Both the position numbers and the translations under genes were made by a program. A stretch of 64,000 bases of DNA, from positions 1 through 64,000 of the forward strand of contig JAXHUM010000096.1 in the NCBI GenBank assembly GCA_034189325.1, written 5' to 3'. Within the stretch, counting starts at the first letter, position 1. Each line of letters starts with the position of its first letter. The notes under the pieces were generated by a model, which had not been told where the DNA came from, did no database searches, and was given only the letters and a program-made list of their open reading frames with translations. Shown here in pieces: positions 43,518 through 52,031 of the stretch. This stretch comes from JAXHUM01 sp034189325 (GTDB lineage: Bacteria; Desulfobacterota; DSM-4660; Desulfatiglandales; Desulfatiglandaceae).

Positions 43518-44831
43518 TTAAAATGTCTGAGAACCGGCCTTCTTGACCTTTAGAACCAGGCCATCCATACCTATGACCTCTATCTGGTCTCCCGGTTCCA
43601 ATTCCTCCTTTGCCTTTGCATTCCAGTACTCCCCATGGACAAAAACGAGGCCCTCAGGTGCTATGCGATCTTTTACGATCCCACGCTCTCCTATAAGGCC
43701 CTCTTTGCCCCCTTTGGGTCGAGCCCTAAAGGCCCTGAAAGCGAGTCCGGCCACAATGACAAAGAAACCGCCCACTAGAATAATAGTCGGCAAAACCAGC
43801 TTTAAGGACACACCTCCAACCTCTTCAAAAAGCATGATAGATCCTAGGGTCATGGAGACCAGTCCGCCAATAGAGAGAAGCCCATAACTGGTGATCTTGA
43901 CCTCCGCAATGAACAGGATAATCGCCAGAAGAATCAGGAGAAGACCTGCATAATTAACTGGGAGAGTCTGAAAAGAGAAAAAGGCCAGTATCAGAGATAT
44001 GGCTCCAATGACACCGGGAAAGATCGCCCCCGGGTGGGAGAGTTCAAAATAGAGACCTGCAAGTCCTATCATCATGAGGATATAGGCTATATTGGGGTCG
44101 CTGATGGTTTTGAGGACCTTATCTCTGAACTTAGGGCTGAAATACACCTTTTTCAGTCCCGCAGTCTCAAGAGTGATAACCCCTCTGGATAGGGTGACCT
44201 TTCTCCCGTCCAGACTTTTTATGAGCTCATCCATATCCTTTGCAACCAAATCAATGACGTTGTTCTTCAGCGCCTCCTCTGCTGTTATGGAGACACTCTG
44301 GCGAATGGCCTTCTCCACCCATTCTCCATTCTTCCCCTTGTCTTCAGCAATCCCTCGACCATAAGAGGCCATATCATTAGTGACCTTCTCCGACATGGTC
44401 TTCTGTATGTCCTTACCGCCAACAGTAACGGGATGGGCAGCCCCAATATTTGTCCCGGGAGCCATGGCCGCGATATGGCCGGCAACTGTTATCATGACAC
44501 CTGCTGACGCTGCTCCGGCACCCTTTGGCCCCACATAGACTATCACAGGAATAGGAGAATTCAAAATCGCTTTCACAATAGTCCGCATTGAGGAGCCCAG
44601 TCCTCCTGGGGTATCGAGACGGACAATAGAGAAAGCAGCCCCTCTCTTTTCAGCCTCTTCCAGTCCCCTCACAACATACATAGCGGAACCGGGACTGATC
44701 GGTCCTTCAAGCTCGATAATCACGATTTCATCGGCGGCAAGACTCTCTCGTGCTGATCCAAAAACCCCAAGACCTGTGACGACGAGGAAGAGAATTAGGA
44801 GGAATGGGTATCCAGATCCAGACCTAGACAT
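43518..44831 (-). CDS. NfeD-family membrane serine protease
   Basis: 437-residue protein with an N-terminal signal/membrane segment (about 10-28), a ClpP-fold protease domain (VIIELEGPISPGSAMYVV, the nucleophile context GAGAASAGVMI, and the ISGK-like KNVIDLVAKD strand), then four or five membrane helices (about 225-365), and an OB-fold NfeD C-terminal domain (KDRIAPEGLVFVHGEYWNAKA). The Ser in SAG and Lys further on form the Ser-Lys dyad. It is paired with the slipin downstream. The long form with protease, membrane and OB domains is the 1510-N type. Confidence 0.9.
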   Translation of the reverse strand: MSRSGSGYPFLLILFLVVTGLGVFGSARESLAADEIVIIELEGPISPGSAMYVVRGLEEAEKRGAAFSIVRLDTPGGLGSSMRTIVKAILNSPIPVIVYVGPKGAGAASAGVMITVAGHIAAMAPGTNIGAAHPVTVGGKDIQKTMSEKVTNDMASYGRGIAEDKGKNGEWVEKAIRQSVSITAEEALKNNVIDLVAKDMDELIKSLDGRKVTLSRGVITLETAGLKKVYFSPKFRDKVLKTISDPNIAYILMMIGLAGLYFELSHPGAIFPGVIGAISLILAFFSFQTLPVNYAGLLLILLAIILFIAEVKITSYGLLSIGGLVSMTLGSIMLFEEVGGVSLKLVLPTIILVGGFFVIVAGLAFRAFRARPKGGKEGLIGERGIVKDRIAPEGLVFVHGEYWNAKAKEELEPGDQIEVIGMDGLVLKVKKAGSQTF

Positions 44832-45579
44832 TTCTTTTGACCTCCAACCCCAAGACCTTCATGATCTTTTTCACATCTTCCCAGACATCACGCTTGAGAC
44901 GATTCTCCTGTGATGGGTTTCTCACAATGTAGGCGGGATGATAGGTCGGCATGAGGGGAATATCCATATACGAATGCCATCTTCCTCGTTCATTAGTTAT
45001 TTTGAAATCGCCTCCCAACAGCGACCTCCCTGCCACACGGCCTAGAACACAGATAACTTCGGGCCGAATGATCCGGATCTGTTCTTTTAGGAAAGGAATG
45101 CAGGTCTCAATCTCATCTTGTTCAGGATCCCGATTGTTCGGCGGCCGACACTTAATCACATTACAGATATAGACATCCTCCCGATTCAACCCGATTCCGT
45201 TCTGAATGATTCGTGTAAGGAGTTTCCCTGCTTCTCCGACAAAGGGTCTGCCTGCTACGTCTTCTTCTCTTCCAGGGGCCTCGCCCACAAAAACAAGCCT
45301 TGCCAGGGGAGAGCCCTCCCCGAACACAATATGAGTCCTTTTTTTGCTGAGTTTGCATCGCTGGCAGTCGCCAATAGTCGTGCGCAGGGACTCGAGTGAC
45401 AATGCAGGGTCCTCAGCCATGGAATGAGATATCGAAGGCTTCTCCACATCAGGGTTATACTTAAAAGCTCTGAGTCCTTCGGGAGACAGAAAGGGAGGAT
45501 CCATGCCTATGTCTCTGTGCATCCTGATTTGAGACTTTAAGAGCTCAAAGACCTCCCTGATTTCGTACTCTATTTCCAT
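44824..45579 (-). CDS. uracil-DNA glycosylase, family 4 (Fe-S type)
   Basis: 251-residue repair enzyme. The N-terminal 80 residues are a helical extension. The core has CQRCKLSKKRTHIVFGEG (first cluster Cys pair), GEAPGREEDVAGRPFVGEAGKLL (uracil-binding motif A), NVIKCRPPNNRDP (cluster Cys), EVICVLGRVAGRSLL (cluster Cys) and PTYHPAYIVRNP (catalytic His loop). It removes uracil from DNA, and carries a 4Fe-4S cluster like the thermophile enzymes. The start at 45,579 overlaps the coaBC stop by 10 bases, so the two are translationally linked. It ends within the start of nfeD. Confidence 0.92.
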   Translation of the reverse strand: MEIEYEIREVFELLKSQIRMHRDIGMDPPFLSPEGLRAFKYNPDVEKPSISHSMAEDPALSLESLRTTIGDCQRCKLSKKRTHIVFGEGSPLARLVFVGEAPGREEDVAGRPFVGEAGKLLTRIIQNGIGLNREDVYICNVIKCRPPNNRDPEQDEIETCIPFLKEQIRIIRPEVICVLGRVAGRSLLGGDFKITNERGRWHSYMDIPLMPTYHPAYIVRNPSQENRLKRDVWEDVKKIMKVLGLEVKRNV

Positions 45580-46790
45580 TGCCTCCTCTCAAGGAGTCCT
45601 TTGACCTTGTCCAACACCAGGTCTGCAATGTCACTTTTCGCCATTAACGGAGAATCTTCTATACGGCCATCCTCATAGATTATCTTGACGATATTCGTCT
45701 CTGTTTCAAATCCCGCGTCATTTCTTGAAACGTCATTGGCCACTATCATGTCGAGGTTTTTGGCCCTAAGCTTTTCCTTTGCATTGGTTATGAGGTCCTC
45801 TGTTTCCGCTGCAAACCCTACGAGAAGGTAAGTGGAATCCTTTTTTTTAGCACCCAATTCAGCCAGAATATCAGGGTTTTTGACCAGTTCAACGGTGAGA
45901 GAATTCTTTCCTTTCTTGATTTTCTGCCGGGATATATCCGCCGACCTGTAGTCGGAAACAGCCGCTGCCTTGACAATGACATCACAGTCTCGGCAATTCT
46001 CAAAGACGGCGTCTTTCATCTCTACAGCGCTCTTTACATGAATCACTTTGATGTCTTGCGGAGGTGCGAGGGCTGTGGGGCCGCTGATAAGGGTGATCTC
46101 GGCACCTCTTCTCTTGGCTGCAACAGCAAGGGCATATCCCATCTTGCCAGAAGAGCGGTTGGAAATATAACGGACAGGATCGATTTGTTCTGTTGTTGCC
46201 CCTGCAGTTACGAGGATTCTCTTCCCGGAAAGATCGTGAGGCGAAAGCAGAGTCCTCGCATGCTCTAGGATGTCCTCAGGCTCGGGCAGACGACCCGGCC
46301 CTTCGGTCTTACAGGCCAATTCACCTTCACCCGGACTCATGATGGAAAAGCCTCTCTTTCTCAAGACACCGAGATTATCCTGAAGGGCTGGATTCAAAAA
46401 CATCCGGCTATTCATGGACGGGCAGACCAGGACCCTGGCTGTGGCAGCGAGAATCATTGTGGAAAGAAAGTCATCTCCAATGCCATGGGCCATTTTTGCG
46501 ATGAAATTGGCCGTGGCAGGGGCAATGATAATGAGATCCGCTTCCTGGCCCCAGACAATATGTTCCATGCCTCCCTTATCTTGGGTGAACATGTCGTAGA
46601 TCACCCTGTTGCCTGAGAGTGCCTCAAATGTCATGGGAGAGATGAACTGGGTGGCATTCCGCGTCATCGCCACGCTGGTAATGGTATCTGATTTTACGAG
46701 AAGCCTTACCAGCTCTGCCGCCTTGTAGGAGGCGATACCGCCGGTTATTCCGACAATGATAGTCTTACCCTTCAGCACCAATGATTTCAT
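45570..46790 (-). CDS. coaBC: bifunctional phosphopantothenoylcysteine decarboxylase/synthetase
   Basis: 406-residue CoaBC. The first half (about 1-180) is the flavoprotein decarboxylase: IIVGITGGIASYKA, HIVWGQEADLIIIAPATANF (catalytic His) and the SMNSRMF substrate clamp. The second half is the synthetase: RILVTAGATTEQIDPVRYISNRSSGKMG and AAVSDYR. It makes phosphopantetheine from phosphopantothenate and cysteine in CoA synthesis. The start at 46,790 was chosen for its AGAGG and because it matches the family N-terminus; the frame is open further up to 46,871. It overlaps the LysM/SPOR lipoprotein gene by four bases. Confidence 0.94.
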   Translation of the reverse strand: MKSLVLKGKTIIVGITGGIASYKAAELVRLLVKSDTITSVAMTRNATQFISPMTFEALSGNRVIYDMFTQDKGGMEHIVWGQEADLIIIAPATANFIAKMAHGIGDDFLSTMILAATARVLVCPSMNSRMFLNPALQDNLGVLRKRGFSIMSPGEGELACKTEGPGRLPEPEDILEHARTLLSPHDLSGKRILVTAGATTEQIDPVRYISNRSSGKMGYALAVAAKRRGAEITLISGPTALAPPQDIKVIHVKSAVEMKDAVFENCRDCDVIVKAAAVSDYRSADISRQKIKKGKNSLTVELVKNPDILAELGAKKKDSTYLLVGFAAETEDLITNAKEKLRAKNLDMIVANDVSRNDAGFETETNIVKIIYEDGRIEDSPLMAKSDIADLVLDKVKGLLERRQWK

Positions 46791-47671
46791 GACCTCTTTT
46801 CCGGGTCCTGCGGATAGGGGTAGTATCCCCCATACTCCTCGAGCTCGATTTGTCTGATCTTGACCACCCATGGTGGCCGAATCTTCAGGATCGACATGAT
46901 TTTTTTGCCTGCCTCCTCCGCTTCAGAGCGTTTCTCATAAAAGCCGACACGTAGTCTCAGCCACTGCTGCTCTTTGACAAAGGCCTTCGTGATATACGCA
47001 CGATAGCCATGGGCCATAAGGGCAATCGCCGAAGGGACGATCTTTTTGGGGTTTTGCGAAGATGCTACATTAACGACCCAATGTCTTGGTCCCAATTTGA
47101 TCACGTTTTGGGCTGCCTTGTCCTGGGTGACGAATTTCAAGCGTAGGCCTTTTGTCAACTCCCCTTTCTCAAAATCCTCCGCAGCCTTGAGTCCGTCTGT
47201 GCCGCTTGTTTCCAGGCTAAAGACCTTAGACCATTTGACGTCAAAATGGTCTGTCATCTTCATTTCACCCAATACATCGATATTTAGTAGAAACAGGCTC
47301 GGCCATTTTCCCGGATCATCATAGATGTCTTTCCGACCCGCAATGGTTGCTAAGGTGTCTCCCTCTTGAACCGTGTAGATGCCTTTATCATCCCTTTCGA
47401 CCTTTGCCGGTCTAGACTCGTGATCAGTGGTCAATGAGACAGGTGGTTTTTCTTCTTCTGGTGTATCAATAACAGGCGGCACGATCTCTGATTCGCTCTT
47501 TGCCTCGGTTTGTTTTGCTTCTGCGGCCTCCTGGAGAGGCTTGCTCCTTTCCGGGTTCTTTATCTTAACGACGACCTTGGGTCTTTCGACTTCGGGCTCC
47601 TCCTCGCTGATACAGGCGCCGACCAAGAGAAAGAGAAGAAACGCGCACAGCATGAAAGCCGTTCGCCCCAT
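46787..47671 (-). CDS. LysM- and SPOR-domain lipoprotein
   Basis: About 294-residue envelope protein. The lipoprotein signal peptide ends in LLVGAC. A charged, Pro/Glu-rich linker follows, then a LysM-like motif (IYTVQEGDTLATIAGRKDIY, with PGKWPSLFLLN after it), and a C-terminal SPOR-like domain (WVVNVASSQNPKKIVPSAIAL and LRLRVGFYEKRSEAEEAGKKI). Both domains bind peptidoglycan (LysM glycan strands, SPOR denuded strands). The start at 47,671 was taken because the signal peptide begins there, though no good ribosome site is visible; in-frame ATGs at 47,749 and 47,779 are alternatives. The stop overlaps coaBC. Confidence 0.8.
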   Translation of the reverse strand: MGRTAFMLCAFLLFLLVGACISEEEPEVERPKVVVKIKNPERSKPLQEAAEAKQTEAKSESEIVPPVIDTPEEEKPPVSLTTDHESRPAKVERDDKGIYTVQEGDTLATIAGRKDIYDDPGKWPSLFLLNIDVLGEMKMTDHFDVKWSKVFSLETSGTDGLKAAEDFEKGELTKGLRLKFVTQDKAAQNVIKLGPRHWVVNVASSQNPKKIVPSAIALMAHGYRAYITKAFVKEQQWLRLRVGFYEKRSEAEEAGKKIMSILKIRPPWVVKIRQIELEEYGGYYPYPQDPEKRS

Positions 47672-47992
47672 GCAAGAAAAAAGCTTGTCAGGAAATTCAT
47701 CTCCAAAAAAGGATACGATCCCTTGCCCCTTAAGAATATGCAGTGTCATAATGAGTCTCTTAGTGATATTCACATCCACTCAAACTACAGTATTAAAGCT
47801 CAGAAAAAGATACTTGACAATAAAAAACTATAAAAACGAGTGATTTTAGTTCGTCGGAGAAGAGCCAATGTAGGCTTTATATATAAGGTGAAGTCTACGA
47901 CCTTTTCTCTTGTTCATTTTTTATATGAAAAGTTCGTTAGATTTGTTTTGACATGCGTATTACATGATGCTAATTTACCTTTTTTTGAAACG

Positions 47993-48069
47993 GGGCCGTT
48001 AGCTCAGATAGGTAGAGCAGCGGACTTTTAATCCGTTGGTCGTGAGTTCGATTCTCGCACGGCCCACCA
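47993..48069 (+). tRNA. tRNA-Lys (TTT anticodon)
   Basis: Acceptor GGGCCGT pairs with ACGGCCC. The D-arm is AGCTCAGATAGGTAGAGC, the anticodon loop CTTTTAA gives TTT, the T-arm is GAGTTCGATTCTC, and CCA is encoded. Confidence 0.95.
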
Positions 48070-48155
48070 TGCAAACTGCTATTGGTAGGACCCTCTCTGA
48101 GGTGAACACCTCGACGATGAACATCCTTTGCTATCCAGTGCAGTGTGCTGGAAGC

Positions 48156-48233
48156 GTCCCCATCGTCTAGCCCGGTCCAGGACACCGGCCTTTCACGCCG
48201 GCGACAGGGGTTCAAATCCCCTTGGGGACGCCA
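48156..48233 (+). tRNA. tRNA-Glu (TTC anticodon)
   Basis: Acceptor GTCCCCA pairs with TGGGGAC. The anticodon stem CCGGC/GCCGG encloses CTTTCAC (TTC), the T-arm is GGGGTTCAAATCCCC, and CCA is encoded. It is the last of the tRNA pair before a region of transposase relics, a typical place for island insertion. Confidence 0.94.
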
Positions 48234-48247
48234 TCCTTATCACAGTT

Positions 48248-48281
48248 GGGCGGTTAAACCAATAAATCGGTTTAACCGCCC
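48248..48281 (+). terminator. strong hairpin terminator of the tRNA pair
   Basis: GGGCGGTTAAACC (48,248-48,260) and GGTTTAACCGCCC (48,269-48,281) form a perfect 13-pair stem over an eight-base loop, followed by TTGTTATT. Placed 15 bases after tRNA-Glu. Confidence 0.75.
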
Positions 48282-48480
48282 TTGTTATTCGGAAAATTTG
48301 CCATTTCTCAAACCCTCCTAACACCCCCATTTTATATTAAAATCAAATGGTCAGTCTTCCCGTCTACCGAATCAGCGAATAGAAAAGCACTTGAATGGCA
48401 GAGTAATTTCCGGCAGGGGTCAATGCTAAAGGTAACACTTCGTTCTTTGCCTGGCTATTGTTTTGCGATAGCATGGCCGC

Positions 48481-48625
48481 ATGAAGCCTAACCTGACGAT
48501 CAGAGAAAAACTGATGCTCTTGGAAATGGTAGGCTTTGGTAAGAATGTGTCCGCAGTATGTAAATACATGGACGTAAGGCTGAAGACCTACTTCCAGATC
48601 AAGAAGGCTTTTGATGAAGGCGGGG
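48481..48625 (+). pseudogene. N-terminal relic of an IS481-like transposase
   Basis: An in-frame stretch (48 residues) reads TIREKLMLLEMVGFGKNVSA and KAFDEGGV, the helix-turn-helix start of transposases that begin with MTREEKL and end the domain in YKEAYEEGG. The frame leaves the family after about residue 49, where the sequence joins the IS1595 relic. No catalytic part remains. Only a fragment, non-functional. Confidence 0.55.
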
Positions 48626-49171
48626 TCACCTTCTTTTTATGCCGGTGGGTTTCATCAATGATATTCATCGGAGGAAACGCATCTGTGCGGACGTGCCTTC
48701 CATGTTTGAAATGAGGAGCAAGCAAGCCCTTTGTCGGTTTGGCGGAAACGGAATCAACGGCTTCCTTGGCAATAAATCCGGCCTTGTTCCTTTTGTTTTC
48801 AACGGCCACTACGATCGGTTATTTCCCTTTTGCGCCTAATCCCATTTTTCCATGCTTTTTTACGCCAACAGATGCGTCGTGGAGCTCAATAAAGTCACTC
48901 AAAAGGTGATGCCATACTATCTCAATCAGCCATTACCGTGCAGATCTTTCTCAGAGCGCTTTTGGCCGTAGGCCATGAAACACCGATATGTTTTGAAAGG
49001 CGTAAGGCGGATATGCCCCCTTTGTCCGTCGCTAAGAGGTAGATAGCCTAGAACCACTTGACAAGGGGCAAATGAAACCATTCGGCCACCTCTGAATTTG
49101 GCAATAGCGGCGGCCCAGGCCTTTTCAGTGCCGAAGCGCTTCTGCCATTCCGGTAAACTCATTTGAGGCAT
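48615..49171 (-). pseudogene. IS1595-family transposase, broken by stops and frameshifts
   Basis: On the minus strand three pieces of one transposase can be read in different frames. The zinc-ribbon start is MSLPEWQKRFGTEKAWA near 49,165. The helix-turn-helix part is AIYLLATDKGGISALRLSK then GVSWPTAKSALRKIC, with an in-frame TAG in PLVKWF*. The DDE part has ELHDASVG (usual ELDDSFVG) and VAVENKRNKAGFIAKEAV through HVRTDAFPPMNIIDETH. Frameshifts and changed catalytic residues show decay. It ends where the IS481-like relic begins, so one element inserted into or recombined with the other. Confidence 0.8.
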
Positions 49172-49255
49172 CTTCACAATGAAATCCTCCTTTAAAAGTT
49201 TGATTTCGTTCCGGTTAGGCTGTAAATGGTCTATAGCCACAAAAAAATAACTTGC

Positions 49256-49284
49256 TTTTAAGCTCACAGGTGTTATCATATAAT
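49256..49284 (+). promoter_or_regulatory. candidate cold-shock gene promoter
   Basis: Perfect -10 TATAAT at 49,279-49,284 with a weak -35 (TTTTAA, 49,256-49,261). A transcript start near 49,291 gives a leader of about 114 bases, long like those of cold-shock mRNAs, containing a small hairpin (CCGCAT/ATGCGG, 49,297-49,313). Regulation by temperature is inferred, not seen. Confidence 0.4.
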
Positions 49285-49404
49285 ATCAACAGGGTTCCGC
49301 ATTGAATATGCGGGGCGATTTTCTTCTGAAGGACCCCCACTTTTCTCCGTGGCATACCCTCCAGTTTAAAATTTTGAAAATTCTATCGAAAGGAGGTTCT
49401 TGCC

Positions 49405-49605
49405 ATGACTACTGGAACAGTTAAATGGTTTAGCGACAAAAAGGGGTTTGGTTTTATTGAACAGGAAGACGGACCGGATGTGTTCGTGCACCATTCAGCA
49501 ATCAACGCCACCGGTTTTAAAAGCCTCAATGAGGGCGACCGCGTTTCTTTTGACATTGAGCAGGGCCAGAAAGGCCCGGCAGCGGCAAATGTTACTTTAC
49601 GCTAA
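49405..49605 (+). CDS. cold-shock protein (CspA family)
   Basis: 66-residue single cold-shock domain. RNP1 appears as KGFGFIEQ and RNP2 as VFVHHSAI; TVKWFSDKKGFGF is the family start. It binds single-stranded RNA or DNA and melts mRNA structure. AAAGGAGG lies 8-15 bases before the ATG. A long leader precedes it and a strong terminator follows. It is the only clearly intact gene between two relic zones (transposases to the left, helicase fragment to the right). Confidence 0.95.
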   Translation: MTTGTVKWFSDKKGFGFIEQEDGPDVFVHHSAINATGFKSLNEGDRVSFDIEQGQKGPAAANVTLR

Positions 49606-49620
49606 TTTTAACATCTGACG

Positions 49621-49668
49621 AGTAGCGCGCTTAGATCACGAGGGCGCGCTACTTTTATGTTTTTAAGT
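49621..49668 (+). terminator. rho-independent terminator of the cold-shock gene
   Basis: GTAGCGCGC (49,622-49,630) pairs with GCGCGCTAC (49,644-49,652) and is followed by TTTTATGTTTTT. It lies 17 bases after the stop codon. Confidence 0.85.
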
Positions 49669-49799
49669 CGAGTGATCCGCAATAGAAAATAAGTTACACA
49701 TCGTCTACCCCGCTTGAACAGGGTTAAAAGTAGGCTATTTTTCCCGTGCCGATTTTTGTAAGGTTCAGCCCTTCCCCTCCCATTGATAGCAGCCATGAA

Positions 49800-50075
49800 C
49801 GCTGTTTGCCGGGTATACCGGCGCAATCATCAACCGAAAAGGTATTGCAAGCGATACCGTTTATGGCTGGGTCGGCATCCGGCCGCAGATGCAGAAACTA
49901 AAACAAGCGGATATCTCTTTAGCCTGTCTAGGACGGCTGCTCGATCATATCGGCCGCCGGACGTTGGACGTTTCACGGCTGGAGGTGCTGGTTCTTGATG
50001 AATGCTCTGATATGTTTCCCTCTGAGGGGAAGTTCCCCTTTTCCTCCCTAACATTGACGCGTATTCTGCACTGTG
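49800..50075 (+). pseudogene. DEAD-box RNA helicase fragment
   Basis: One plus-strand frame reads TVYGWVGIRPQMQKLKQAD, CLGRLLDHIGRRTLDVSRLE and VLVLDECSDMF. This is motif Ia through motif II of RhlE/DeaD-type helicases (VYGGVSI...PGRLLD...VLDEADRMLDMGF). In motif II, DEAD has become DECS and the frame after it shifts (a later LTRILHC still resembles the family). No Q-motif, P-loop or C-terminal half remains, so it is a relic. Its place after a cold-shock gene fits the common csp-DEAD-box helicase partnership. Confidence 0.6.
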
Positions 50076-50357
50076 AATCGCCATCAACATCACTGACAAC
50101 AGGAAAGCACTTCACTTCTTCTCCCAGGGATCCTATAATGCCTCCCTTCATAGGCTGAGTAATCCTACCTAAGAAATGTTTGCCGAAGACCCCCAATAGA
50201 AGCTGCCACGACTGAGGTCTTTAAGAACAATCTTCTCGTCACCCTGCTCATTTTTATCGGGGTTTCAAGTGTGTTTCGGTAGAATAAGCCATGTTCCTCA
50301 AAGAGGATGAGGGAGAATTCTCAGGACATTCTTCTTGACAAAAGCGATGGGCAGCTA
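50076..50357. other. gap before the arsenic operon
   Basis: About 280 bases between the helicase fragment and arsR. No supported gene or RNA. The right end carries the putative ArsR operator. Confidence 0.4.
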
Positions 50358-50371
50358 TATATTAAAATATA
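50358..50371. promoter_or_regulatory. candidate ArsR operator upstream of arsR
   Basis: TATATT and AATATA form an inverted repeat around AA, 17 bases before the arsR start, followed by ACGATAT. AT-rich short palindromes of this kind serve as ArsR/SmtB sites. A similar ACGATAT element on the other strand precedes the next gene. Inference. Confidence 0.4.
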
Positions 50372-50387
50372 ACGATATGGAGATGTC

Positions 50388-50732
50388 ATGAGAGATTTCA
50401 TAAAGGTCATGAAGGCCCTTTCCGACCCCAACAGGGTAAAAATGGTCAAACTGCTCCAGCGGCGGGTCCTGTGCGTGTGCGAGATTCAAGAGGCCTTGGG
50501 TCTGGCCCAGTCCACCGCCAGCAAGCACCTCAAGATACTGGAAGAGGCAGGTTTGATAACTTATCTCAAGGAGGGGCCATGGGTCAATTATCGATTGGCC
50601 GACGGGGCGAGGAACCCCTATGTGGCGAACATCTTAGGAAATTTGAGGCACTGGTTGGAAAATGATGCGGATGTAGCTGAACTGGTGGCGAAACTTCCGG
50701 ATATCAACCGGGAATTCATCTGCGGCAACTGA
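50388..50732 (+). CDS. arsR: ArsR-family arsenite-responsive repressor
   Basis: 114-residue winged-helix repressor. MKALSDPNRVKMVKLL is the family start, VLCVCEIQEALGLAQSTASKHLKIL holds both the CVC metalloid-binding pair and the recognition helix, and GPWVNYRLADG is the wing. It would leave its operator when arsenite or antimonite binds the Cys pair. It is the first gene of the GC-rich arsenic cluster and probably autoregulates it. Confidence 0.93.
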   Translation: MRDFIKVMKALSDPNRVKMVKLLQRRVLCVCEIQEALGLAQSTASKHLKILEEAGLITYLKEGPWVNYRLADGARNPYVANILGNLRHWLENDADVAELVAKLPDINREFICGN

Positions 50733-50746
50733 TTTTTTTTACCCTT

Positions 50747-50764
50747 GATATATCGTCATATGGC
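50747..50764. promoter_or_regulatory. second ArsR-like site between arsR and permease
   Basis: The sequence GATATATCGTCATATGGC contains on the complementary strand the ACGATAT shared with the site upstream of arsR. It lies about 75 bases before the permease start, so the permease operon may have its own ArsR-controlled promoter. Weak inference. Confidence 0.3.
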
Positions 50765-50837
50765 GAAATAAGAATTAAATGGCGACCCACAAGACCATTG
50801 ATGGAAGGGGAGGTCGCCAATTTTGGGAGCAGGTATT

Positions 50838-52010
50838 ATGAAAGAAAGCGGCAAGCTGTTGGTGATTGCGGGTGTTTTCGTGGCAGTTTACTATGTCCCC
50901 TGGAGCCATCCGGTGATCCGTCAATCAGGGCTGGAGGCCTTTGTCATGCTTCAGGAATACGCCCGGGAGCATGTCCTTGCCTGTTTGATCCCAGCCTTTT
51001 TCATTGCCGGGGCCATTGCCGTTTTCGTTTCGCAAGCATCGATTCTCAAGTACTTCGGAGCCGAGGCAGGAAAACTGGTAAGCTATTCTGTCGCCTCGGT
51101 CTCAGGGACCGTCTTGGCAGTGTGTTCCTGCACGGTGTTGCCCCTGTTCGCCGGCATCTTCACCCGTGGAGCAGGCATCGGACCGGCTACGGCCTTTCTT
51201 TATTCCGGTCCAGCCATCAACGTGCTGGCCATTACCCTGACCGCCAAAATACTCGGCTGGCAACTGGGTTTGGCCCGGGCCGTGGGTGCGATCATTTTTG
51301 CCGTGGTGACAGGTCTTTTGATGGCCCTGATTTTCCATAAAGACGACGCGGCGCGCACTGCCGGCCAGATCTATGTGCCGGACACAGGGGGCACGAGGCG
51401 GACCCTGCTCCAGGACAGTCTTTATCTTTTGACCTTGGTGTTAATCCTGGTGTTCGCTGCCTTCGCCGAACCGACCCCCGGGTCGACCGGACTGTGGCCG
51501 CTCATCTTCGCCGCCAAGTGGTACATAACCATCGCCCTGCTGATAGTGCTCGGCCTGATGCTCAAGGCCTGGTTCACCAGGGATGAGTGCAAAAGCTGGG
51601 TGGAGTCCACCTGGGGATTCATGAAGCAGATTTTTCCCTTGCTGGCCGGCGGTGTGCTGGTGGCAGGATTCATGCTGGGCCGTCCCGGACACCCTGCGCT
51701 TATTCCCGAGCAATGGATCCAGTCCCTTTTGGGCGGAAACACCCTCTGGGCTAATCTGATCGCTTCGCTGGCAGGAGCCTTGATGTATTTCGCCACCTTG
51801 ACAGAAGTCCCCATTCTCCAAGGGCTTTTGGGGGCCGGCATGGGCAAGGGCCCGGCCCTGGCCCTGCTGCTGGCCGGTCCGGCCCTGTCTCTCCCCAACA
51901 TGCTGGTTATCGGAGGTGTTATGGGGGTAAAAAAAACAGCGACCTTTTGCGCTATTATCGTGATCATGTCCACCATCGCCGGGATAATCTACGGAACGGT
52001 GTTCGTGTGA
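50838..52010 (+). CDS. ArsP-like (DUF318/UPF0718) permease
   Basis: 390-residue membrane protein with about nine segments. It has the permease hallmark SVASVSGTVLAVCSCTVLPLFAGIFTRGAGIG and GPATAFLYSGPAINVLAI in the first half, repeated as AGMGKGPALALLLAGPALSLPNML in the second. The Cys pair in CSC is shared with ArsP, which exports trivalent organoarsenicals, but other members move other thiol-reactive compounds. In an operon with arsR and ACR3, arsenic-related export is likely. GGGAGCAGG precedes the ATG at 50,838. Confidence 0.85.
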   Translation: MKESGKLLVIAGVFVAVYYVPWSHPVIRQSGLEAFVMLQEYAREHVLACLIPAFFIAGAIAVFVSQASILKYFGAEAGKLVSYSVASVSGTVLAVCSCTVLPLFAGIFTRGAGIGPATAFLYSGPAINVLAITLTAKILGWQLGLARAVGAIIFAVVTGLLMALIFHKDDAARTAGQIYVPDTGGTRRTLLQDSLYLLTLVLILVFAAFAEPTPGSTGLWPLIFAAKWYITIALLIVLGLMLKAWFTRDECKSWVESTWGFMKQIFPLLAGGVLVAGFMLGRPGHPALIPEQWIQSLLGGNTLWANLIASLAGALMYFATLTEVPILQGLLGAGMGKGPALALLLAGPALSLPNMLVIGGVMGVKKTATFCAIIVIMSTIAGIIYGTVFV

Positions 52011-52031
52011 GCGGAAATTGGAGACCAAAAC

